This document shows, in pieces, positions 8,724 to 17,376 of a DNA stretch of 64,000 nucleotides (position 1 is its first letter; each line of letters starts with the position of its first letter). A program made the position numbers and the translations under genes. Source of the stretch: CAMCXE01 sp036520615. GTDB taxonomy: Bacteria > Pseudomonadota > Gammaproteobacteria > Pseudomonadales > Cellvibrionaceae. The notes beneath the pieces were generated by a model. The model was not told the origin of the DNA. It was given only the letters and a program-made list of their open reading frames with translations, and did not search any database. Where the stretch lies: positions 62,001 through 126,000 of the forward strand of contig DATDJI010000018.1 of NCBI GenBank assembly GCA_036520615.1. The letters run 5' to 3'.

Positions 8724-9976
8724 TGTACCGACGCAGCCTGCGCAAGCGTGTCGCGATTGCCTTTGCATCCTGCGTGGCTGTACTGAGCGTGGCCTGGGGA
8801 TTCGCCTTCTTCGCTGCAATCAAGTTGACCGAAGATCAAGTGCTGCAGCATCAGCTGCAACGCGCTGCCGAGACATATCCGGCTTTGAATACCAACCTGC
8901 GCGGCTACGATAAGATTGAAGACTTGCCGGAATCACTTAAGGAATGGGCGCAGGCTGGCCCCGCTGAGGGAGTGTATGAATTCGATGCCGAGGAATTACA
9001 TGTCGCTGTGCTCTTTACCGACAATAAAAATCTGTCGGCCGATGGTCAACAGCCGCGCGCATTCGTGGTGTTCGATGTTGCCGGCATCGAGGCTGCATCG
9101 TCCGATGATTGGTGGTGGCTGCTCGTTATCGCAAGTGTTGTGAGCATTCTCGGCATTTTGGGTTTTGGGCTAGGCGTTGTTGTCATGAGCAGAGCAATCG
9201 CACCTGTTGCGCAACTGGCCAAGGTGGTGGCAGAGATAGACCTGGAACATTTATCCGCCGGGGATCACAAGCGCATAGAGTCTGGCCGCTTTGGTGATGA
9301 TGAGGTAGGCCTGCTTGCGGAAACGATTGAAAAGACTCTTGAGCGTATCAGCGCATTTGTTGCACGCGAGCGATACTTTACCGACTCCGCAAGCCACGAG
9401 TTGCGCACACCGATTACGGTAATAACCGGTGCCGTAGAACTACTCGAACAAAGTGATCTTTCGACTGCCGATCAGAAGCTAGTCGATCGAGTCAGGCGTG
9501 CGACCATCGACATGAAAACCACGATCGAAATGTTCCTGTGCCTTGCTCGCGAAACCGACGACGGCTTGTATGGCAAACAGTTTTTAGTTACCCCGCTGGT
9601 GAACCAAGCGATAGAACAACAGCGCCACTTGCTAAGCGGTAAGTCCGTCGAAGTTGACATCGACCATCTCGCAAAACCTAAAGTCTGCGGCCACCCGCAG
9701 GCTTTTGCCATCGCGGTTAATAATCTGGTGCGCAATGCATTCGAGCACACGCTCACAGGGCAGGGGCCGATCACGATTCTCATTAAAGAGCGCGAGCTAT
9801 TAGTTACCAATAAATTCAACGCTGAAGCGGACGGGCGGCACACGCCGATCGAGGTGTCGCCGTCTCACGGCTACGGCCTGGGGCTCGGGATTGTTCAGCG
9901 GCTGTGTGAGCGCAATGGCTGGTCGTTTTCATTGCAGGCTTATGAGACCCATGTAGCTGCTCGTCTTTCTTGGTGA
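8723..9976 (+). CDS. Sensor histidine kinase partner of the upstream regulator
   Basis: 417 residues with one transmembrane helix near 10-35, a small periplasmic domain of about 100 residues, a second helix after WWWLLVIASVVS, a HAMP segment, then the DHp domain with phospho-acceptor His225 (SASHELRTPIT) and an ATPase domain. The N box is VNNLVRNAFEH. The glycine-rich GYGLGLGIVQRL is present, but the usual D-x-G-x-G motif is missing: the region after the N box reads LLVTNKFNAEAD. Kinases of the same small group can look like this, so it may still be active. The start overlaps the regulator stop by one base. The periplasmic sensor shows no named domain. Confidence 0.9.
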   Translation: MYRRSLRKRVAIAFASCVAVLSVAWGFAFFAAIKLTEDQVLQHQLQRAAETYPALNTNLRGYDKIEDLPESLKEWAQAGPAEGVYEFDAEELHVAVLFTDNKNLSADGQQPRAFVVFDVAGIEAASSDDWWWLLVIASVVSILGILGFGLGVVVMSRAIAPVAQLAKVVAEIDLEHLSAGDHKRIESGRFGDDEVGLLAETIEKTLERISAFVARERYFTDSASHELRTPITVITGAVELLEQSDLSTADQKLVDRVRRATIDMKTTIEMFLCLARETDDGLYGKQFLVTPLVNQAIEQQRHLLSGKSVEVDIDHLAKPKVCGHPQAFAIAVNNLVRNAFEHTLTGQGPITILIKERELLVTNKFNAEADGRHTPIEVSPSHGYGLGLGIVQRLCERNGWSFSLQAYETHVAARLSW

Positions 9977-10184
9977 TTACTTGCGGGAAATGGAAAAGTT
10001 AAAAGCTATGGGGAGCGAAATAAAAGGGGTAGATTTTTTCCGTTACTCTCTAAAAAACTGCTATCGAGGCTTATCGATGTAACTGTAACTTTATCGTGTA
10101 TTTCTTTGAATTTTCAGCTGTAGGGTGTGCAAGCATACTTGCCCACCGTTTCGGCTACATTAATCGGACCTGCGCGCTTATAAA

Positions 10185-10568
10185 TTAAAGCTGAGTCTCA
10201 CACGCAATGTTAATTTCCAGGCTTTGCCCTTTGATTAATTCCGGCTGCGTCGCCAAGGGCAGCGTAATAGGGGATTTTGCAGGGAATATAAAGCTGCCGG
10301 ATAACACGGTGCGTGTGTAGCCCTCAAATTTAATGGCAACTTTGTAACTATTGAGCATGGATTTGCAACCGCATTGCGCGGTGCTGGCGTGGGTTTGGTA
10401 ATCAAGCTTAATTGTTGGAATAGGGGCGAGATTTATCGTCTGTTGTGTAATGTGCTGGCATTCATCCAGGGCATTATCAATGCGTATATCTGCAGTAGAA
10501 GGTTTAGCTGTGCATGCGCAGCTAACTAACAACAAAATTAAAAAACTATTAAATTTTAGTGTCGCCAT
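10185..10568 (-). CDS. Small lipoprotein, probable immunity protein to the Tlde1-like effector
   Basis: 127 residues. The N-terminus MATLKFNSFLILLLVSC is a lipoprotein signal (lipobox LVSC, Cys17), which would put the mature protein in the periplasm on a membrane anchor. The mature part has several cysteines (two near CGCKS) and no recognised domain. Its ATG lies inside the 3-prime end of the upstream effector gene, overlapping by 20 bases, so the two are translationally coupled. A periplasmic protein encoded this way after a peptidoglycan-attacking effector is the expected design of an immunity protein. Function is inferred from context alone. Confidence 0.6.
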   Translation of the reverse strand: MATLKFNSFLILLLVSCACTAKPSTADIRIDNALDECQHITQQTINLAPIPTIKLDYQTHASTAQCGCKSMLNSYKVAIKFEGYTRTVLSGSFIFPAKSPITLPLATQPELIKGQSLEINIACETQL

Positions 10569-11067
10569 AGGTGCTGCCGCCTTTGGTGTAGGTTACTTTT
10601 AAAATAAGCTGAGTTTTTTTCGTAGTTTTTTGATGTTCGCGCAACTGGGTAAAAATAACGCCTTCTACCTCGATGCAGCCATGGCTATAACCCTTTGTGG
10701 AGTCGTGCAAATAAAACCCACTACGGCTAACGGGAGCGCAGAGTTTCTTCGTTGCATCATCTGCCGCTTCTAACCGCGCCCGATTTTTACCCCAATTGGC
10801 CCAATAGGGCTCGCAGACTCCTGCGTTCGCGCCGCGTGGAATTGTTTGCATGCCCCAGGAAGGTTTAAGCGTGCAGCTGCCGGTGCCGTCATCAGCCGCC
10901 GTTCCTTGATCATTAATAAATAATTTATAGAGGCCTTCAGGGACTGGGCCTTTGTCGGGAACACATTGGTAGGTTTCATTTTGCGTGCCGGGCAAGCCTG
11001 ATGTCGCTTTATAATCGCGGCCGCGCCAGGTTAATAGGGTTCCGTTATAGGTCATATCAATTTTCAT
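10549..11067 (-). CDS. Tlde1-like L,D-transpeptidase-fold protein (probable type VI effector)
   Basis: 172 residues without a signal peptide. The sequence matches the Tlde1/DUF2778 pattern: GPVPEGLYKL near 40-49, then GFYLHDSTKGYSHGCIEVE with His121 and Cys131 forming the L,D-transpeptidase catalytic pair (SHGC). Tlde1 proteins are type VI secretion effectors that cut or alter peptidoglycan tetrapeptides in the periplasm of rival cells. Lack of a signal peptide fits delivery by a secretion machine. No vgrG, hcp, PAAR or other secretion gene is within the window, so it is an orphan. It is followed by an overlapping lipoprotein gene that probably protects the producer. The start is ATG with GGAAAT upstream. 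Confidence 0.75.
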   Translation of the reverse strand: MKIDMTYNGTLLTWRGRDYKATSGLPGTQNETYQCVPDKGPVPEGLYKLFINDQGTAADDGTGSCTLKPSWGMQTIPRGANAGVCEPYWANWGKNRARLEAADDATKKLCAPVSRSGFYLHDSTKGYSHGCIEVEGVIFTQLREHQKTTKKTQLILKVTYTKGGSTYGDTKI

Positions 11068-11166
11068 AGGTAATTTCCATTTTTGGGGTGTCTGAAATGC
11101 TAATTTTATTCAGGGGTTAAAATCCGATTTTTTTAAATCTCGAATATGAGCAATTAAAATCTTATG

Positions 11167-11198
11167 TTTATTCGGAGAAAATTTGAGTTCCGAATAAA
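11167..11198. repeat. Perfect 10-bp inverted repeat upstream of the effector gene
   Basis: TTTATTCGGA at 11167-11176 is matched by TCCGAATAAA at 11189-11198, with a 12-base loop. It lies about 100 bases upstream of the effector start and 130 bases past the ATPase stop, both on the minus strand. It could end the ATPase transcript, although no T-tract follows, or bind a regulator of the effector pair. Confidence 0.6.
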
Positions 11199-11326
11199 AG
11201 TTTTCAAGGTCTCTGACTCCTTGAACGCAATATCAAGAGGTAAAAAATAAGACCTAAACCCCATGCTTCGTTTAATTCTATAGTGATGCGCAAGGTAAAA
11301 GTATAATTAAAAATATTTTGATGAAA

Positions 11327-14300
11327 TCAAAAATCGTAAATTATTCCTAATATGGGTCGAGCATATAACATTGCAGGAATGTTTGACGAGGTGTCAGTAT
11401 CGTTACTGCAGACTACAATAGAGTCACCGAGACCGCCTATTTTTTCAAATTGACGCAAGTGCGATAGGGCGCCGGATAGGGAGCTACCAACTCTTTTTAA
11501 AATACTTGACCCATCGCTAAGCGTAATGGCAACAAGTTTACCTTCCATGCCGTTCAAGTCTTGCGCCGTAAGTCTCTTTCCCGCAAGTGCTATTTGATTT
11601 GGTAACGCAAGTGGCACAGCGCTTTCTTCTCGCACCCTATAGGCTACTTCGATCTTAGATAAAGATGAGCTGTTAAAAATTTCCGTAGCTTCTTCTCTAC
11701 CATCGGGTGGTATTTCAGCAGTAAACAGAACCCCTACTATTCGGTGGAGTTCAATAGCTCTTTCATCGAAACTTAACGTCGGTCTGCTCAATCGTGGGTC
11801 AGTGGCTTCGGCGCACAAAGACATTATCGCTCCATTGCGAGAACGTAATAGGCGTCTTGCATAGATTTGTTTACCCTTTCGAGCAATCACTAGCGAATGA
11901 TCAACTCCAGGTGAAGAATCCATTTCGATAATAGCCACAGATCCTGATGGAATTGCAAAACCTAAAGTATCGTGCCTAATAAAAAATAGCGCCTTGTCGT
12001 CAAACCATCTGCTTGAAAAAATCTCATCCGATGAATCCTGGCTCGCAAACTCTGAAAGGTGTCCAGTAAATGCCGCAATATCTGGACAAACTGGGAACTC
12101 AAACTTTGGTACAGAAATAGGCTTCAGCAAAAGAATGTTATCTTGAATGACTTTGGCAGTTGGCTCGCGCCAACGGTAACGGCGAAACTCTTCATGTACC
12201 TGTTCTATCGAAGTTCGAAGTCGCTTTATATCATTATCAATTTTTGCAACATCAGCATAGCTAATAGATGCCTTGTTATGATGCGACTCATTCAAAATTC
12301 TTCGAGCTTCTGCTGTAGGTAGTAATGAAGGCTCTAGGCAAAATGCATTAAGCACGGGACTTTTAAAAAGATCATTTGATTTACTGGCGACTAGTCCTCG
12401 AAGTCTATCGAACAGTGGAATTAGAGTTGGAGGTTTGGAACTAATCGAATATGCGGGATAGGCTGGATCATCAAATAGATCACCTAAGCGTGCTTCAAGA
12501 AATATTCTTGCTTCGTTCGCATAGTCTTGCGCATCAATTGCTGAATCTAAATTATTTGTAAATGCCAAACGCTTGCGATCAAGCTCTTCAATTGCAAGTG
12601 ACGTTTCTAAAGTTCTTCTAGATGCGTTGACGGGATGTACTGATCTATGAGTAATTAAATCGCCGCTTCGAGCGTCTGCCACAAGTGTACGTCCAAAGCT
12701 TCGATCATGAGTGGTTGCTATTATTTGGCTCCCTTCCTTTGCTAATAGCGAAACGGCGCGAGCAAGGCGCTGACGGTTATCGTTGTCCAACAATTCTTGA
12801 GGGTCATCAAGAACTAGCAAGTTTATTCCCCCACTAGTGCCCAGTACGTGCTCTCGGAATGCCAAATAAAAACCAAACAGACTTGCACGTAGGGCTGATG
12901 CGTTAGAAATATGTTGGGCTGGCGCACGAACCCCACCACGTCCGACATTAATATTAATTACTCCCTTAGCGTCCATTCCCGTTAGCATCGGCCGAGGAGA
13001 AAACGTGGTCGCATTTTGGTAAATTTGATCTGTCCAAAACTCGGATCTATTATGAAGAAGATCTCTTAAATTATTAACTTGGGACTGTGCAAGCTCTCCG
13101 ATTGGAGCAATGATTTTTAATGCAGCCACTGCCGATATACACTCGTTAATCCGTAATAGTTTTTTACTCCATGAATTAAGCGTGCTCTCCATTCTGTCAC
13201 TTAGAATGATTGCTGCAGATATTGGTGCTACGCCTTTTACAATTAAGTTAATTTTTTCAAGCTTTGGCCCTATTGCATCACTAGAAATATCTTCTGCCGG
13301 GCCTCGTTTGATTGCTGTGATCGTTGAGGTAATAGTACTTCTATGTTCACTAATCCAATCTATAAATGCGGTTACTCGCTCAATCCTTTTTATCATTTGG
13401 ACTAAACTTGATGCGTTTGATTGAATATGAGCGGGTAGCTCTTTAATGGTTGGTTCGGTGAACACTGGAAGCTTCGATAGTTCTTTTCTTGCTAAAACTT
13501 GCATGCCAGATTTCAAGGCCGCGAGCGTTCCTGAAAATGCGTCGGTTTTAAATAGCTCATCTGTTACCGCTAGATAAATAGACTCAGCAGGTGATGAAGG
13601 AAGATTTTTATTAATTTCATTGCCAAATGGACTTGGCAAATCTCGCGCGAGAGCGCCTGTCCAGCCGGAAACCCATTGAGAAACTGTTTTAGAAATAAGC
13701 TGGCTATTTTGACGCACTTGTTCAAAATGACTGGCTACTGATAATCCTGTTTCTGGATCAATCAAATCCTTCAGTGGACTGCGGCATACCGCGCAATCAT
13801 CGCTATGTTGCTCTTTATGATCCGTCATCCAAGACGCTACTCTAGCGTATAGTTGAGTTCGTCGCGCTAGGGTAGAATCAGCAGCTAGTTGCGCCAATAC
13901 CTCAGCTTCTTCATAAATATTAATTAAGGTTTCGCGAACTCTTGCTAAATCATTAGGCTCACTTTTCAGCATTCTCAATCTTTCTATCCCTGGCAATTCG
14001 ACAATTTTTTTTATTTGCTCTATTGCAGGCTCAATGCACGCTTCCAGGTTTTCCCGATCTTGTATTTTGTCTGCATTAAATGTTTCTCCTAAAACGTCCT
14101 TAGCGGCAACAAGCCCATCAGCCTTTAGATTTTGAAAGTGAAGCTTTAATTTTATAATTTGGTTTTCGTAGTCATCATCAGTTAGCAATGGCAGCTTTGC
14201 TGCAAAGGCCATTGAAGGAAATTCAACTATTCGCTGTTCTAAATCACTTCGCGCCTGATTAAACTGCACCTCAAGATCATTTAGTTGCTGTCTCCGCTCA

Positions 14301-15247
14301 GTTAAAATGGAACCGTTTATTCGCGACTCTACTTTCAAAGCATGCTTAGATAGATCGACAAGATCAGCCAGCCCAGTCAATCGTGCAACTGCTGTCCCAA
14401 GCTCAGAAGAGCTGCCCACTTGCAAGAACGGCAATATTCCCGGCATAGTCGTTCCCAACCGAAAGGAAATGGGATCAACCCCTAACACACTTGTGTCAGA
14501 AGCAGTTTCAACTAACTTCCCATTAGATTTTCTTGTTTGCGTTCTTCGTATTGATCCTGTTAATTTTCCCTCTTCATCAATAAATATAAGTTCAACCCAA
14601 GTATCAGCAGGAACCGCTTTCGCAGTAGCATCAGGCGTCCATTGTGTCGTGCTGGGCAGTGGAGTTACAGAAGATATGGCGTGTTCGCTTTCGGCGCTCT
14701 CTTCCCTGTTAATGTGACACTGGAATTCTTGATCGCCATTTTCTGGAAGACGTTGCGCACGTAATAACTGGCCTGTTAGGCACCAAATCAATGCATTTGC
14801 TATTGAAGTCTTTCCTGATCCATTCCAACCCTCAAATAAAGTAATTGGTTTTTCAGGTTCAAAAATAAAATGTTCCGGTGGGTAATCTATAGAACCGTAT
14901 GCATGGAGTCCTGCAAACCGATGCGCAGTAAGCTTGGCCAATTTTAGATGTTTGCGTTTTTGCGTTACTGTCGTTTGTTGTTGGCCTAGATTTGGAAGTT
15001 CAACCGTAAGTGAATCTATAATTGATTCGCAGTCTTGGACTTGCAAATTGGCTGCCCATTTTGATCGATTGCGGCGATACCAGTCCAGAACGTTTCGAGC
15101 TTCTACTGTGGGCAGGGTAAACGTACGCGTTTCATCACAGGCAATCTCTCTGCCTGAAATTAAATCAGTCAATAATATTTCAGTTGTGAGTAAATGAAGT
15201 GGAACGATTTTCGGTTGATTCGTGCTTGCGGAGTTTTCTTGTTTCAT
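11327..15247 (-). CDS. Rad50/SMC-like ATPase with zinc hook and two C-terminal LexA/S24-like domains (putative defence protein)
   Basis: About 1306 residues from ATG 15247 (TGGA upstream); an ATG at 15274 would add nine residues, and numbers here count from that one. After an N-terminal domain of unknown type (1-110) comes an ABC/Rad50-type head: Walker A GWNGSGKT at 149-156, a long coiled-coil-like insert with a zinc hook CAVC (Cys494, Cys497), signature-like region near 785, and Walker B LLVLDDP (Asp823-Asp824) with a following TTHD switch. The C-terminus resembles two LexA/S24 folds. In the first (about 1080-1190), HDT (Thr1103) and ARRLL (Arg1140) stand where Ser and Lys should be, 37 residues apart as in LexA. 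In the second (about 1205-1315), Ser1218 and Lys1260 (ILKRV) remain. The gene is more AT-rich than its neighbours. Phage or plasmid defence is inferred. Confidence 0.75.
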   Translation of the reverse strand: MKQENSASTNQPKIVPLHLLTTEILLTDLISGREIACDETRTFTLPTVEARNVLDWYRRNRSKWAANLQVQDCESIIDSLTVELPNLGQQQTTVTQKRKHLKLAKLTAHRFAGLHAYGSIDYPPEHFIFEPEKPITLFEGWNGSGKTSIANALIWCLTGQLLRAQRLPENGDQEFQCHINREESAESEHAISSVTPLPSTTQWTPDATAKAVPADTWVELIFIDEEGKLTGSIRRTQTRKSNGKLVETASDTSVLGVDPISFRLGTTMPGILPFLQVGSSSELGTAVARLTGLADLVDLSKHALKVESRINGSILTERRQQLNDLEVQFNQARSDLEQRIVEFPSMAFAAKLPLLTDDDYENQIIKLKLHFQNLKADGLVAAKDVLGETFNADKIQDRENLEACIEPAIEQIKKIVELPGIERLRMLKSEPNDLARVRETLINIYEEAEVLAQLAADSTLARRTQLYARVASWMTDHKEQHSDDCAVCRSPLKDLIDPETGLSVASHFEQVRQNSQLISKTVSQWVSGWTGALARDLPSPFGNEINKNLPSSPAESIYLAVTDELFKTDAFSGTLAALKSGMQVLARKELSKLPVFTEPTIKELPAHIQSNASSLVQMIKRIERVTAFIDWISEHRSTITSTITAIKRGPAEDISSDAIGPKLEKINLIVKGVAPISAAIILSDRMESTLNSWSKKLLRINECISAVAALKIIAPIGELAQSQVNNLRDLLHNRSEFWTDQIYQNATTFSPRPMLTGMDAKGVININVGRGGVRAPAQHISNASALRASLFGFYLAFREHVLGTSGGINLLVLDDPQELLDNDNRQRLARAVSLLAKEGSQIIATTHDRSFGRTLVADARSGDLITHRSVHPVNASRRTLETSLAIEELDRKRLAFTNNLDSAIDAQDYANEARIFLEARLGDLFDDPAYPAYSISSKPPTLIPLFDRLRGLVASKSNDLFKSPVLNAFCLEPSLLPTAEARRILNESHHNKASISYADVAKIDNDIKRLRTSIEQVHEEFRRYRWREPTAKVIQDNILLLKPISVPKFEFPVCPDIAAFTGHLSEFASQDSSDEIFSSRWFDDKALFFIRHDTLGFAIPSGSVAIIEMDSSPGVDHSLVIARKGKQIYARRLLRSRNGAIMSLCAEATDPRLSRPTLSFDERAIELHRIVGVLFTAEIPPDGREEATEIFNSSSLSKIEVAYRVREESAVPLALPNQIALAGKRLTAQDLNGMEGKLVAITLSDGSSILKRVGSSLSGALSHLRQFEKIGGLGDSIVVCSNDTDTSSNIPAMLYARPILGIIYDF

Positions 15248-16020
15248 ATGTATTCCATTTGCAAAATAACGCATTACGAATTGTGAAGTTGGAGCACAGA
15301 AAAATATAAATTGGAACGTATCAGCCTCTTCGTATTGGGTGCTTATACAACCTTCGACTTCTGTGCCTCCTGCACCGACGCGGTCGTACTCTGCGACATC
15401 CCCCGATCCGCACAGCTAATCAATTAAACGTTGCTGCGTCCAGCCGAATTAATGGGGCAAAGACCTTGAAAAATAGAAATGCAGCTCGAAACGTTGGGAT
15501 GCATGCTACCCACAAAAAAGCTAATTAAAGACTATTACATCGACTACAGTAACCGTAATTCATGACACAGCCACAACCAATTAACATTCTCATCAATCCG
15601 CCCCTGAATAACTGTTAGCGTACCTTCAGTAATCCAATCCGCAAAGTTATTTTAACCACCCCCCGCAAATCGGTTGCCACCTCACAAACCTCCTCAATAA
15701 CCGCGCTCACATCCACCCCCGCGAGCTGCACTTCTGGCACATCGCGATGTGATTAATTTGTTACGCGTAATAGCCAGCGCATCGCCCGTCACATCCATTT
15801 GATAATACACACCAGCGCCTGCGCTGAAGGTGACATCAACGGCCTCGCAGCTTTTGAAACACAACCTTGCCCTCCCGCAGTTACCCAGCGGCCATTTATC
15901 CGGCCAATCGGCGGCTTAAAAACCTCCACAAATTTAAAAAAGTGGTTTATTATCAATATATTATTTATTCAGTCCAGCGGCCAACCAAACGGCCAAATGG
16001 GCGCCTTTTTGGGTTGCGCT
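15248..16020. other. Intergenic region between the ATPase and the Fic gene
   Basis: It contains the decayed minus-strand gene at 15544-15852 and the leader of the Fic gene. In the leader, two similar tracts start with CAGCGGCCA (near 15887 and 15975) and each includes a second CGGCCAA, giving an imperfect direct repeat around an AT-rich stretch that may hold the promoter. Nothing else is visible at 15248-15540. Confidence 0.4.
15544..15852 (-). pseudogene. Decayed gene with at least two frameshifts, unknown family
   Basis: Three consecutive minus-strand segments read like protein, each in a different frame. The first starts SCEAVDVTFSAGAGVYYQMD, the second contains LAGVDVSAVIEEVCEVATDL, and the third NFADWITEGTLTVIQG followed by RIDENVNWLWLCHELRLL and a TAG at 15544-15546. 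Joined through two single-step frame changes they would give a domain of roughly 100 residues. No start codon fits the first segment. I do not recognise the family. It sits between a putative defence ATPase and a Fic gene, consistent with a former immunity or accessory gene. Confidence 0.4.
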
Positions 16021-17223
16021 ATGGCTACATCGATAATGGATATAACCCCGTTTATTCCCAGCGAACGCGCACTTGCGCAATCAACTTTACCGGACAAAGC
16101 CATAGCGCTTATAAGCCATGCAGCCAAACTTACCGGCCAGCTTGCGCCCTTGACCCTTGAGCGCTTGGCGCAGCATATGGCGGCTGTTAATTCCTACTAC
16201 TCCAATTTGATTGAGGGCAATTCGACGCGGCCCCATGAAATTCGTGCTGCCCAGCGCGGCACCTACAGCGGCGATGCGGCCAAACGGGATTTGCAGCTGG
16301 AGTCACTGGCGCATATGCAGGTGCAAGAGTGGTTGAGTGCGCAAAAAGTGGATTTGGATAGGTTATTTAGCGCCGAGTTTATTTGCCGTTTACACCGCGA
16401 ATTTTACCAGCGTGTGCCCCAGAGCCTTTGGGTTATTAAAGATGAAAAAGGAGCGGCTGTAGATAAGGTAATTCCCGGTGCATGGCGCGCACGAGCGGTA
16501 ATTGTTGGGCAACACCTGCCGCCAGAAGCAGAAGATATTGCGCCCTTAATGGCACAATTTTGCAAAACCTACACATCCAAAATGTTTAGCGGCGACCGCA
16601 AAATTATTGCGCTTATGGCGGCGCACCATCGTTTTGCTTTTATTCACCCTTTTTTAGATGGCAACGGCCGGGTTGGCCGTTTATTAACGGATGCGGCTTT
16701 TAAGGCGGTGGGCCTGGATAGTTGCGGCGCCTGGTGTTTAAGCCGAGGTTTGGCACGCAGCGCTGCGCACTATAAAAGCCTTTTAGCCAATGCAGATTTA
16801 CCGCGCCAAGGCGACTACGACGGGCGCGGCACACTTACAGAAAAAGGCCTGCTGAATTTTTGTGACTATATGTTGGATACGGCCATTGACCAAGTTACTT
16901 ATATCAGTGAATTACTTAATTTAGTCAAAATGCGCCAACGCATCGATACTTATATCGCCGCGCGCAATGATGACCGGGTTGCCGGTATTAGTGCGCCAAT
17001 TAAAACGTCCGCCAGCTTAATTTTATATACGGCATTCGGGCAGGGCGAAATTGAACGCGCGCACGCATTGGAGTTATGCGCAATGCCTGAACGCAGCGCA
17101 CGGCGTTTATTGAGCCAATTAAAAAGCGAAGGCTTGTTGAGTGAAACTAGCAGTAAATCGCCGCTGCGCTGGGAAATCCCCGAACATGCCGAACCCTGGT
17201 ATTTTCCTAATTTGACATTCTAG
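16021..17223 (+). CDS. Fic-family protein (class II, self-inhibited AMP transferase) with C-terminal winged helix
   Basis: About 400 residues from ATG 16021. The open frame continues upstream to 15799, but that part overlaps the decayed gene and lacks family similarity. The Fic core has the canonical HPFLDGNGRVGRLL starting at His209. An inhibitory helix with S-x-x-x-E-G (Ser61, Glu65, Gly66; YYSNLIEGN) lies before it, which defines class II Fic proteins whose own helix blocks ATP binding. A C-terminal region (about 330-395; AHALELCAMPERSARRLLSQL) looks like a winged helix-turn-helix. Such proteins transfer AMP to target proteins or act as regulators; the target is unknown. All catalytic residues are intact. 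Confidence 0.9.
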   Translation: MATSIMDITPFIPSERALAQSTLPDKAIALISHAAKLTGQLAPLTLERLAQHMAAVNSYYSNLIEGNSTRPHEIRAAQRGTYSGDAAKRDLQLESLAHMQVQEWLSAQKVDLDRLFSAEFICRLHREFYQRVPQSLWVIKDEKGAAVDKVIPGAWRARAVIVGQHLPPEAEDIAPLMAQFCKTYTSKMFSGDRKIIALMAAHHRFAFIHPFLDGNGRVGRLLTDAAFKAVGLDSCGAWCLSRGLARSAAHYKSLLANADLPRQGDYDGRGTLTEKGLLNFCDYMLDTAIDQVTYISELLNLVKMRQRIDTYIAARNDDRVAGISAPIKTSASLILYTAFGQGEIERAHALELCAMPERSARRLLSQLKSEGLLSETSSKSPLRWEIPEHAEPWYFPNLTF

Positions 17224-17376
17224 CTGCATGCCTAACATGCGCAAAAAGAAAAATTAAACAGCCGATTGTATTTTTTGCGGCGATATTGTTCGCTACAGGT
17301 GGAAAATATTTTCGCGTATGTATTTCAGTCGGGGGTTAAGCGAATAATGGGTGCGCAAATTATTGAATATCGAATA

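Noticed and set aside
15799..16020. N-terminal extension of the Fic frame
   Set aside because: It overlaps a decayed gene on the other strand and has no Fic-family similarity; the ATG at 16021 fits the family start better.
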